Below, in pieces: positions 55,919 through 62,663 of a stretch of DNA of 64,000 nt. The notes under the pieces were generated by a model. The model was not told the DNA's origin and ran no database searches. It saw only the letters and a list, made by a program, of their open reading frames with translations. Source of the stretch: a virus. Made by a program: the position numbers and the translations under genes. Location of the stretch: the IMG/VR virus record IMGVR_UViG_3300028394_000057, positions 27,336-91,335 of that record; one strand, written 5' to 3'. The stretch's first letter is position 1. Each line of letters starts with the position of its first letter.

Positions 55919-56068
55919 CTAGTAGTCAGAGTCATCAGCAAACCAATCATCACCGCCTATGTATGGCGAGTAAGCCACACCTGTAACCTCATCACGCCCA
56001 CACTTGTGGTCTTTGCTGAATGGAAGAGAAACCCAGCCCTCGCAAGAGTCGCAGAAAATGTGCTTCAT
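55919..56068 (-). CDS. 49-residue zinc microprotein
   Basis: This 49-residue protein (MKHIFCDSCEGWVSLPFSKD) has CDSC and a further CG pair, a zinc-knuckle composition with an acidic C-terminus. A UUCG-type hairpin (AGCC/GGCT) follows its stop. It has a canonical promoter upstream (56094-56122). The function is unknown. Confidence 0.6.
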   Translation of the reverse strand: MKHIFCDSCEGWVSLPFSKDHKCGRDEVTGVAYSPYIGGDDWFADDSDY

Positions 56069-56093
56069 AGTTTTTACCTTTCGTTATAAGATA

Positions 56094-56122
56094 ACCTTAG
56101 CAGAACTAACATACATTGTCAA
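56094..56122 (-). promoter_or_regulatory. Leftward sigma-A promoter (weak -10)
   Basis: On the minus strand TTGACA (56117-56122) and TAAGGT (56094-56099) are separated by 17 bases. It drives the gene starting at 56068. The -35 is perfect, the -10 weak, so an activator may help. Confidence 0.55.
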
Positions 56123-56176
56123 TAGCAACACACCTATCGTTATCATCTTGTTACATATCGGGGGGCGCAGAAAAAT

Positions 56177-56251
56177 TGGGGTGTCTAGAGAGAATTGAAC
56201 TCTCATTGCTTAGACCACAACTAAGCGTTCTACCATTGAACTATAGACACC
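56177..56251 (-). tRNA. tRNA-His (GTG) with encoded CCA
   Basis: A complete minus-strand cloverleaf is present. The acceptor GTGTCTA pairs with TAGACAC, with an extra 5' G-1 and C73 that are diagnostic for tRNA-His. The D-stem is GTTC/GAAC, the anticodon stem CTTAG/CTAAG with loop TTGTGGT (anticodon GTG), and the T-arm GAGAG/CTCTC with loop TTCAATT. The 3' CCA is encoded at 56177-56179. Confidence 0.95.
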
Positions 56252-56277
56252 ATATTTTATTTAGTATTGTTATTGCG

Positions 56278-56386
56278 TGGTCTAAGTGAGTTACGCTCTC
56301 ACACTCTTACAATCTAGTAGGTGCTTATCTGTTTTACCAGTGTAGCGTTCCTATCGCTGTTGTCGCTCTCTATGAGCCATTAGACC
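56278..56386 (-). ncRNA. tRNA-like element of unusual shape (109 bases)
   Basis: On the minus strand, GGTCTAA (56380-56386) pairs with TTAGACC (56279-56285), followed by A73. After a TG spacer comes a 4-bp D-arm (GCTC/GAGC). A 5-bp stem GTGAG/CTCAC with a 7-base loop abuts the acceptor as a T-arm should. The loop, AGCGTAA, lacks the TTC of a T-loop. The middle is about 60 bases and holds a small AGCG/CGCT hairpin with a 7-base loop (ATAGGAA). It has the geometry of a tRNA with an insertion or a degenerate or novel tRNA-like RNA. It follows a TGTCAGTGG-type promoter (56435) and precedes the tRNA-His. Confidence 0.45.
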
Positions 56387-56679
56387 TTATTTAGTTATCA
56401 ACTTTTATTTCTTATAGTATTACTATACACCTAACCACTGACATTTGACGCACCAACACACCTTTATTACATTTCGTTATCAATTAGTTATAATTGGGGG
56501 CGCAAAGGGTAGCGTGTAGGTACAAATGTATTTAACAAAGGGTAGCGTGTACCCTCTGTGTGCTCACTATAAGTGGTAGCGTGTACCCTACATATCATGT
56601 ATCATACACATTAGCAAAATATTCAGATTTTGTTAAATATGATTTTAAAATATTTTTCAGATTTTGGCGGTATGTATGT
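56387..56679. other. Gene-free stretch between zinc membrane gene and tRNA-like RNA
   Basis: This 293-base region holds the TGTCAGTGG-type promoter of the tRNA-like element (-10 at 56422-56427), GTTAT boxes near 56475-56490, a GGGGGCGC box (56496) and the three hairpin repeats at 56507-56588. No gene is supported. Confidence 0.6.
56507..56588. repeat. Three GGTAGCGTGTACCC repeats
   Basis: GGGTAGCGTGTA-type repeats lie at 56507-56518, 56540-56554 and 56574-56588. The second is the perfect hairpin GGGTA-GCGTG-TACCC. They occupy the gene-free part between the tRNA-like promoter and the 56680 gene and could be regulator sites or a terminator of the 56680 operon. Confidence 0.55.
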
Positions 56680-56904
56680 TTACTGTCTTTTGACAAAGTA
56701 TGAACCATAACTATCGTGTTTAACATACCAGTATGATTTACATTTGTTGCATTGCCAATCTTGTTTTGGATGAAAGTATTGTACATATGGTACTTTGCAG
56801 TGGTGTATTTTGTTTTCTGTGTCTCTAAATTTGATTTGGTGATGTAGATAAGCAAATATGCCTATAAATATTAATATAGATAACGATATGATAACGATTT
56901 CCAT
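56680..56904 (-). CDS. Membrane-anchored zinc protein
   Basis: This 74-residue protein has an N-terminal membrane helix (IVIISLSILIFIGIFAYL) and a C-terminal zinc-knuckle region (HHCKVPYVQYFHP, CNKCKSYW). The adjacent downstream ORF is only a shadow. It overlaps the 56904 gene by one base. The function is unknown; a membrane-bound zinc sensor is possible. Confidence 0.6.
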   Translation of the reverse strand: MEIVIISLSILIFIGIFAYLHHQIKFRDTENKIHHCKVPYVQYFHPKQDWQCNKCKSYWYVKHDSYGSYFVKRQ

Positions 56905-57086
56905 TATGGTAACCTAATTTCTGGGGTATTGCGAAGCAACCCATGCTTTATCAGCCACCAGTTAATAAGTTTATACGACACTTTACTCTGATTGGCTATA
57001 TCCTTTGATGTCATCTTGGCTGCTATGCATGCTTCAAGATATTCTTTTGATTCGTAATGTTTGATGTACGGAACTTTTTCTTCCAT
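56904..57086 (-). CDS. Helix-turn-helix regulator
   Basis: ATG 57086 follows GAAAGAGAGAGAC and avoids the -10 at 57112. The 60-residue product (MEEKVPYIKHYESKEYLEAC) has a helix-turn-helix (TSKDIANQSKVSYKLINWWL). It is the first gene of the leftward region, so it may regulate it. Its target is unknown. Confidence 0.55.
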   Translation of the reverse strand: MEEKVPYIKHYESKEYLEACIAAKMTSKDIANQSKVSYKLINWWLIKHGLLRNTPEIRLP

Positions 57087-57304
57087 AAGTCTCTCTCTTT
57101 CGGTAGATTTATAGTATATCATATTTTGGGGGTATCTGTGTTAGGAAGCATAGGTTCTAATCGCTCTATGGGGCATTTAAACCCCTATTTGACCTATCTG
57201 GCAACTTTGTTGCATACTGGGAGATATGAGGGTTTGGTGTCTCACATTTTTACCGTTTTAAAAAACTCAAAACACTCAAAAGATAGTGTATAATTATTTA
57301 TATT
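57087..57304. other. Divergent control region
   Basis: This 218-base region separates the leftward regulator gene from a rightward gene. It contains a leftward TATACT (57112-57117) and a rightward TATAAT (57289-57294). An 78-codon ORF across it has no ribosome-binding site and is not accepted. No other structure is clear. Confidence 0.5.
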
Positions 57305-57598
57305 ATGACAATTACAGATTGGGCAGGTTTAACACTAACCGCATTATCTATCATCGCTATTATTATTGGCGGAATCAAATGGTTCATTACCGCAGAAATT
57401 AAAGTCCTATCAACCGAACTTAAAAATAATTTATCAGAACTCAAGCCTAATGGTGGGTCATCTATGAAAGACCAGGTATCACGACTAGAGGAAAAGTCTC
57501 ATAAATTAGAAGATAAAATCGACAACCTTTATAACGTTCTTATAAACGAAGGTGTCAAAACTAACAAAACTAAAAAATCAGAAAATAACGAACTTTGA
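57305..57598 (+). CDS. Membrane-anchored coiled-coil protein
   Basis: This 97-residue protein has an N-terminal membrane helix (LTLTALSIIAIIIGGIKWFI) and a long coiled coil (QVSRLEEKSHKLEDKIDNLY). Its TATAAT (57289-57294) lies 10 bases before the ATG, so the leader is at most a few bases. A DUF2746-like membrane anchor is suggested; no function is recognised. Confidence 0.55.
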   Translation: MTITDWAGLTLTALSIIAIIIGGIKWFITAEIKVLSTELKNNLSELKPNGGSSMKDQVSRLEEKSHKLEDKIDNLYNVLINEGVKTNKTKKSENNEL

Positions 57599-57657
57599 TT
57601 ATTATTATATAATATATAAACTATTAAGTAAATTATTATATTAATATATAGATATAG

Positions 57658-57805
57658 CCCTAAACCTTTATAGTTTAGAGGGTATCACACTTTTTGTGAT
57701 TTGTCAAATGAAAATAAAAATCCCTACAAAATGATATAATTTATCATATAGAGCCAGTGTCTGATACTCTCTCTCATACCCACTTCAGGCACTGGTTCTT
57801 TATTT
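57658..57805 (+). terminator. Terminator region upstream of tail fibre genes
   Basis: Two hairpins follow the 57598 stop. CCCTAAAC (57658-57665) pairs with GTTTAG-GGG (57673-57682). GAGCCAGTG (57751-57759) pairs with CACTGGTTC (57790-57798) through 9 bp, including one G-U, and is followed by TTTATTTAT. They isolate the following gene, which has its own leaderless promoter. Confidence 0.6.
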
Positions 57806-57811
57806 ATAGTG

Positions 57812-57823
57812 TATAATGTTTAT
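57812..57823 (+). promoter_or_regulatory. -10 promoter, leaderless
   Basis: TATAAT (57812-57817) is followed by exactly 6 bases and ATG 57824. An upstream in-frame GTG at 57809 would lie before the -10 box, confirming the ATG start. Confidence 0.7.
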
Positions 57824-58219
57824 ATGTCTTGTTCATCCTGTTCTTCTGATTCCGTGATTTCTATTGGAGCAGAACCCTCAAATATTAAATGGACCATTGT
57901 TCGTGGTGATGATGCATCTGCTACGTTTTATTGGTATGAGGATGATGGTGCTACCGCCAAAGATACCACAGGATGGACTTATTTGGCAAGTGCTTACAAT
58001 GCTAAAACATCAACAAAATACACCCTGACGGTTGCATCTGCTGCAGGATATGTAACAGTTTCTATCCCAAATGCAACAAGTGCACAATGGGGTACTGGAA
58101 GTTCCAATATCGTTGCTGAACTCAAATTTGATTTACAAGTAACAATTTCATCTAAGAAATGGACACCAGTTATTGGAAATATAGTAGTATATTCTGATAT
58201 CACAGGAAGTGCTCTTTAG
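57824..58219 (+). CDS. Beta-sandwich tail/fibre protein (LtfC-like)
   Basis: ATG 57824 is fixed by the promoter position. The 131-residue product starts MSCSSCSSDSVISIG and has a beta-sandwich pattern (IKWTIVRGDDASATFYWY, YTLTVASAAGYVTVSI, ELKFDLQVTI) resembling small baseplate or head-decoration proteins of actinophages. The cysteines near the start may bind metal. The role is inferred from neighbouring fibre genes. Confidence 0.5.
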   Translation: MSCSSCSSDSVISIGAEPSNIKWTIVRGDDASATFYWYEDDGATAKDTTGWTYLASAYNAKTSTKYTLTVASAAGYVTVSIPNATSAQWGTGSSNIVAELKFDLQVTISSKKWTPVIGNIVVYSDITGSAL

Positions 58220-58506
58220 TGACTACTTTTAGTATTATTCCAGACACCACGCAAAATTCAAATTTAAAAATTATTTCAAATACAACAAATGTCAAAGTAA
58301 CTTCACCAAATACGGAATCAAAAGTAACAGTTGTTGACGGCTTACAAGTTTCAAATTTAAAAATTTTTTCATCAAATACATCGGCAAATGTTTCTATTGT
58401 TGGCTTTGGCGGTCCATCTGGAATAGTGGCTGCAAATAGTCCACTAGTTTATAATTCGGCAACAAAGACCTTATCATTAAATGCAATCGATGGCGGAAAC
58501 ATTTAA
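58219..58506 (+). CDS. Small tail fibre-like protein (GTG start)
   Basis: A GTG at 58219 overlaps the previous stop (TAGTG). The 95-residue product has repeated short beta motifs (NSNLKIISNTTNVKVTS, NLKIFSSNTSANVSIV) like a fibre shaft. The C-terminus LSLNAIDGGNI resembles other phage fibre proteins. The function is inferred. Confidence 0.5.
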   Translation: MTTFSIIPDTTQNSNLKIISNTTNVKVTSPNTESKVTVVDGLQVSNLKIFSSNTSANVSIVGFGGPSGIVAANSPLVYNSATKTLSLNAIDGGNI

Positions 58507-58524
58507 CTTAAAGAACGAGAGAGA

Positions 58525-59574
58525 ATGAAAGTAGCAGTATATACAATTGCTCTAAATGAAGAGCAATTTGTTAAAAGATGGTATGAATCAGCCAGGGATG
58601 CTGACTACTTATTAATAGCAGACACAGGTTCTACTGATAAAACTATCAAACTTGCAAAATCTTTGGGTATTAATGTTATCAATATTAATGTTGTTCCCTG
58701 GCGTTTTGACGATGCTCGTAATGCAGCACTCGCTGCTTTACCAAATGATATTGACTATTGCATAGCACTTGATATGGATGAGGTTTTGCAAACAGGTTGG
58801 AAAAATGAACTACAAAAAGCATTTGATGCTAAATACACAAGACCTAGATATCAATATACTTGGTCATGGCTTGAGGATGGAAAACCTGGGTTACAATACG
58901 GTGGAGATAAAATTCATTCTAGAAAAGATTATAGGTGGAAACATCCAGTTCACGAAGTATTGGGAACATCTACAATAGATGAAGTTCAAGGATGGATTGG
59001 GTTAGAAATTCATCATTATCCAGATAGTTCAAAATCTCGTGGACAGTATCTGCCTCTTCTTGCTTTATCGGTTAAAGAAGACCCGCACGATGATAGAAAT
59101 GCTTTTTATTATGCTAGAGAATTATTTTTTAATGATTCTATTGAACAGGCTACCGAAGAATTTAAAAGATATTTAAATTTACCTACAGCGTTGTGGGGTG
59201 CTGAAAGAGGAAGAGCATATAGATATCTTGCACAATGTAATCCAAATGAAGCATTAGACTATTTAAATAAATCTTTATATGAAGATGCTTCTAGACGAGA
59301 AACATATGTAGATATTGCTTTATATTATTATAGATTAGAAGATTGGAAAAATGTTTTTGAGTTTTCAGAGAAAGCGTTAGCCATTAAAGATAAGCCATTA
59401 GACTATCTTTGTGAAGAGTTTGCTTGGAATGAGTTGCCTTATGATTTAGCAGCCATTTCAGCCTATAATTTACAGAATTTTGATTTAGCAAAAAGTTATG
59501 GTAAAATTGCTTTAGACTTGCAGCCAAACGATAAAAGATTGCAAAATAATTACAAACACTATTTAGAAAGTTAA
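58525..59574 (+). CDS. GT2 glycosyltransferase with TPR-like C-terminus (paralogue 1)
   Basis: This 349-residue protein starts MKVAVYTIALNEEQFVKRW and has a GT2 core: ADYLLIADTGSTDKT, PWRFDDARNAAL, and LDMDE with D83-x-D85 metal site. The C-terminal half has tetratricopeptide-like helices (YYARELFFNDSIEQATEEF and following). Two paralogues follow at 59577 and 60515. It probably transfers a sugar to a phage fibre or host glycan; TPR regions often hold the protein acceptor. It is preceded by AACGAGAGAGA. Confidence 0.8.
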   Translation: MKVAVYTIALNEEQFVKRWYESARDADYLLIADTGSTDKTIKLAKSLGINVININVVPWRFDDARNAALAALPNDIDYCIALDMDEVLQTGWKNELQKAFDAKYTRPRYQYTWSWLEDGKPGLQYGGDKIHSRKDYRWKHPVHEVLGTSTIDEVQGWIGLEIHHYPDSSKSRGQYLPLLALSVKEDPHDDRNAFYYARELFFNDSIEQATEEFKRYLNLPTALWGAERGRAYRYLAQCNPNEALDYLNKSLYEDASRRETYVDIALYYYRLEDWKNVFEFSEKALAIKDKPLDYLCEEFAWNELPYDLAAISAYNLQNFDLAKSYGKIALDLQPNDKRLQNNYKHYLES

Positions 59575-59576
59575 AT

Positions 59577-60518
59577 ATGAAAATCGCAGTTTACACAATT
59601 GCACTTAATGAAGAAAAACACGTTGAACGTTGGTATAACTCCGTAAAGGATGCTGACTATATTCTTATTGCTGATACTGGTTCTACTGACCGTACCGTGG
59701 AAATTGCTAAATCACTTGGCATCAACGTATTTAATATCTCAATCAAACCTTGGAGATTTGACACATCCAGAAATACAGCCTTAGCCTTGTTACCAGCCGA
59801 TATTGATATGTGTGTATCACTTGATATGGATGAAGTTCTTTCAGAAGGTTGGAGAGAAGCACTAGAACAGACAACTGGAAATCAAATTACTTATGTTTTT
59901 AATAACGAAAAAAACTTTATTAACAACAGAATTCATTCCAGACATGGTTTTATTTGGAAGTTTTTAATGCACGAAGGATTGCAACCAGACAGAACAGAAG
60001 TTGTTGAAGAGTTTTGTGCTGGAATAGAGGCAACCCACATACCTGACCTAGAAAAGTCTAGAGGTCAGTATCTAGAATTACTTAAAGATGCTTTAAATGA
60101 AAATCCAGAACTTGGCAGGTACTACAAATATTTGACTAATGCTTTGGTTGCTCAAGGCAACATGGAAGAAGCAGAAGAATACTATCTAAAAGTATTAGAC
60201 ATTCCTAATTTTACTATTGAAGATACTGCTCGTGTTTATAAAATTCTTTCAGAACTTATACCCGAAAAAACTGGAGAATATTTATTGCTATGCCTTCAAA
60301 CAGCACCAAAAAGACGTGAACCACATTATTATATTGCAAAATGGTATGCAGAACATGAACGATGGGAAGAATGCTTGTCATGGTGTAATCAAGCACTCGC
60401 TATTACTGAAATAACTATGGATGTATTTAAAGATAATGATGCTTGGGGTGCACCAATGCAAGAAATACATCAAAAGGCTCTATGGTATACTAAGAATGAA
60501 CAAAGGATTAAAGAATGA
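59577..60518 (+). CDS. GT2 glycosyltransferase (paralogue 2)
   Basis: This 313-residue protein shares the first 85 residues with paralogue 1 (MKIAVYTIALNEEKHVERWY, DMDE motif), but its PWRFDTSRNTAL has changes and its C-terminal helices are shorter. It starts 2 bases after paralogue 1 and its stop overlaps paralogue 3 (ATGA). The tandem arrangement indicates duplication. The substrate is unknown. Confidence 0.8.
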   Translation: MKIAVYTIALNEEKHVERWYNSVKDADYILIADTGSTDRTVEIAKSLGINVFNISIKPWRFDTSRNTALALLPADIDMCVSLDMDEVLSEGWREALEQTTGNQITYVFNNEKNFINNRIHSRHGFIWKFLMHEGLQPDRTEVVEEFCAGIEATHIPDLEKSRGQYLELLKDALNENPELGRYYKYLTNALVAQGNMEEAEEYYLKVLDIPNFTIEDTARVYKILSELIPEKTGEYLLLCLQTAPKRREPHYYIAKWYAEHERWEECLSWCNQALAITEITMDVFKDNDAWGAPMQEIHQKALWYTKNEQRIKE

Positions 60519-61552
60519 AAATTGCGGTATACACAATTGCCCTGAATGAAGAAAAATTTGTAGAGCGTTGGTATGAGTCTGCCAAAGACGCAGACTACCT
60601 ACTAATTGCAGACACAGGCTCTACAGATAAGACTATTAGAATTGCTAAAAAACTTGGTATTAATGTTATAAAAATTTCTGTCAACCCTTGGCGTTTTGAC
60701 GATGCTCGTAATGCAGCACTGGCTGCCTTGCCAGACGACATTGATTATTGTGTTTCTATGGATATGGACGAAACTCTTTCAGAAGGTTGGAGACCAGCAT
60801 TAGAAAAAATGACTGGTACACAAATTGAACATATGTTTCATTTTACTTTTAGAGATAAAGAAGAGAAGCATCCAGAAAGTTCTTTTATTGCCTGTAGAGT
60901 TCATAAACGTCATGGCTATCGCTGGAAGTGGCTAGTACATGAAGCAATTGTTCCAGACAGAATTGATGCAGTTGTAGAGTTTTCCGATGACTTTATTATG
61001 GAGCATCACCCAGACCCAGACAAATCTCGTCAACAGTATGACAACATGATTGAAGATGCTTTTAATGAATATAAGATTGGCAGATACTATATTTACCATG
61101 CGATGCAATTAACTAGTTTTGGTAGACTTAATGAGTCTGCAGAAATTTGGAAAGGTTTCCTAAAACTTGATGAACCCATTACAACTTTTAACAAAGCATC
61201 CGCATATCGTTGGTTGGCTAAGTGTGAACCTAAAAAACAAAAAATATATTGGAGAAAATCACTTAAGACTATGAAAACAAGAGAGACCTATCTTGAACTA
61301 GCCATTTATCATTATAATAAAGAAAATTGGAAAAGGTGTGAATATTATGCAAGTAAAGCGTTAGATATTAAGGTTCAAGTGGATAGTCTTTTGCGTGGTA
61401 ACTGGTCTTGGGGGTATTTGGGACATAACTTGCAACTAGCCGCTAGATACAATAAGAAACTGTTTAAATGGTCTAAATCTTATAAACAAAAGAAAAGAAT
61501 TGTTTCTATTGGTTCCAGTATTACTCATAATTTTAAGTTATTTGAAGACTAG
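60515..61552 (+). CDS. GT2 glycosyltransferase (paralogue 3)
   Basis: This 345-residue protein has the same N-terminal GT2 core (ADYLLIADTGSTDKTIRIAK, MDMDETLSEGWR) and a helical, TPR-like C-terminal half that differs from the other two. It overlaps paralogue 2 by 4 bases. Together the three genes may build a short chain of sugars or modify different acceptors. It precedes the S74 fibre. Confidence 0.8.
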   Translation: MKIAVYTIALNEEKFVERWYESAKDADYLLIADTGSTDKTIRIAKKLGINVIKISVNPWRFDDARNAALAALPDDIDYCVSMDMDETLSEGWRPALEKMTGTQIEHMFHFTFRDKEEKHPESSFIACRVHKRHGYRWKWLVHEAIVPDRIDAVVEFSDDFIMEHHPDPDKSRQQYDNMIEDAFNEYKIGRYYIYHAMQLTSFGRLNESAEIWKGFLKLDEPITTFNKASAYRWLAKCEPKKQKIYWRKSLKTMKTRETYLELAIYHYNKENWKRCEYYASKALDIKVQVDSLLRGNWSWGYLGHNLQLAARYNKKLFKWSKSYKQKKRIVSIGSSITHNFKLFED

Positions 61553-61559
61553 AATATGT

Positions 61560-61571
61560 TATAATTAAATT
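61560..61571 (+). promoter_or_regulatory. Extended -10 promoter, leaderless fibre
   Basis: TGT-TATAAT (TATAAT 61560-61565) is followed after exactly 6 bases by ATG 61572, predicting a leaderless fibre mRNA. Confidence 0.7.
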
Positions 61572-62663
61572 ATGCCACAAGATATTAAAGCAAATTCTGC
61601 GTATAATACACAAATACCCTCAACAACAGATACAGCAAATATTCTTGCTGCTTTTATAAATTATCATTATGGAGTAACCAATGGCACCGCTCCAGAAGAC
61701 AATGCACTTACTCCTGGTCTTGGTGTTGTTGGATTGTTAAATTTAAAAGCAAACTTAGCCTCACCAATTTTTACTGGAACAGTATATGCTCCAACAATTA
61801 AGCCAGCCGTATCTGCTAATACCTCTTTAAGTTTATCTACAAACAATGTCTCCGCTTCTGCTGGAAACATAACTTTAAATGCTGGTAACTCAACCTCAGC
61901 AGGTAATGGGGGAAGCATAACCTTAACATCGGGAACTTCCGCAAACTCTAATCCAGGAAATATAACATTAGCCGCTGGCTCTGGAACTGTTAATCTAACA
62001 TCGACAACAGTTGCAGTTTCAGGAGGACTTACAGTTGGTGGAGGATACGGTTCTTCTGGTGTTACAATTACTAGTCTTGGAGCATTGTCACTAGACTCAA
62101 CTCTAACTTCTGGTTCAAATATTGTTTCTGAAGGAAAAACTAGTTCAGTTACAGAGCAAGCCGCTGGTTTCTTTTTTGGTTCATCTGGACAGGTACAAGC
62201 AACTAGGGACAATGGAACACCAATTTATGCACATAGATATGGTTCAATAAGCGGTTCTCAAACTATGATTCAATTTGTCTATAAGGGAGTGCTTAGTGGA
62301 ACAATTGCGACTACTTCTGCAGGTACTCCAGCATTTGTTGCCGCATCCGACTACAGAATAAAAACAAATATTACACCAATCACTGACGCTATCGAGCGTA
62401 TGAAAAATGCTAAAGCATATACTTTTTATAAAAATATAGACCCAACCCATACTCTTCAAACAGGTTTTATTGCTCACGAATTAGCAAAAGTTCAATCAGA
62501 TTTAGTTGTTGGTGAAAAAGATGGGGTAGACAAAGATGGAAACCCCATCTATCAAGAGGTTATGGAAACAAAACTTATACCAGTAATGGCACAAGCCATC
62601 AATGACTTAATAGGTCTAGTTGAAAAATTAACATCTAGAATTGAAGAACTAGAAACTAAGTAG
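61572..62663 (+). CDS. Tail fibre with C-terminal S74 intramolecular chaperone
   Basis: This 363-residue protein starts with a docking helix (MPQDIKANSAYNTQIPST), has a glycine/serine/threonine-rich repetitive shaft (residues about 65-185), and ends in a peptidase S74 domain starting at SDYRIKTNI (about residue 258) and finishing in a coiled coil (LTSRIEELE). S74 domains fold the fibre trimer and cut themselves off. It follows three glycosyltransferase genes, which may modify it. Confidence 0.8.
   Translation: MPQDIKANSAYNTQIPSTTDTANILAAFINYHYGVTNGTAPEDNALTPGLGVVGLLNLKANLASPIFTGTVYAPTIKPAVSANTSLSLSTNNVSASAGNITLNAGNSTSAGNGGSITLTSGTSANSNPGNITLAAGSGTVNLTSTTVAVSGGLTVGGGYGSSGVTITSLGALSLDSTLTSGSNIVSEGKTSSVTEQAAGFFFGSSGQVQATRDNGTPIYAHRYGSISGSQTMIQFVYKGVLSGTIATTSAGTPAFVAASDYRIKTNITPITDAIERMKNAKAYTFYKNIDPTHTLQTGFIAHELAKVQSDLVVGEKDGVDKDGNPIYQEVMETKLIPVMAQAINDLIGLVEKLTSRIEELETK

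Larger units (their letters stand above)
44754..56445 (-). repeat. TGTCAGTGG-N7-TATAAT promoter family, 20 copies
   Basis: On the minus strand each copy reads (A)ATGTCAGTGG, a 7-base gap and a -10 box. CCACTGACA (or a one-base variant) begins on the plus strand at 44767, 45923, 46261, 49176, 49608, 50139, 51469, 51609, 51851, 52457, 53145, 53375, 53592, 54263, 54459, 54624, 55276, 55645, 55832 and 56435. The gap is 7 in nineteen copies; at 55645 the -10 is weak. No TTGACA-like -35 is present. Each lies directly upstream of a leftward gene or the tRNA-like element. Confidence 0.85.
42217..56505. repeat. Repeated GCGCAG intergenic element
   Basis: A GCGCAG/GGGGCGCAG element recurs in intergenic DNA near 42217, 44906, 46343, 47546, 48537, 49670, 50663, 51671, 52520, 53403, 53646, 54705, 55896, 56159 and 56496. 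On the minus strand it reads CTGCGCCCCGA, often directly after a terminator U-tract, and is followed by one or two RTAAC(GA) boxes (for example at 48515-48533 and 56130-56150). It marks the upstream edge of the promoter modules. Confidence 0.6.

Noticed and set aside
57057-57293. 78-codon rightward frame across the divergent promoter region
   Set aside because: It starts opposite the helix-turn-helix gene, has no Shine-Dalgarno motif and overlaps the -10 boxes of both flanking promoters.
61667-62212. 181-codon open frame on the minus strand inside the S74 fibre gene
   Set aside because: It lies entirely opposite a well supported fibre gene with repetitive serine/threonine/glycine codons, which produce long proline/valine-rich antisense frames. 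It has no ribosome-binding site.
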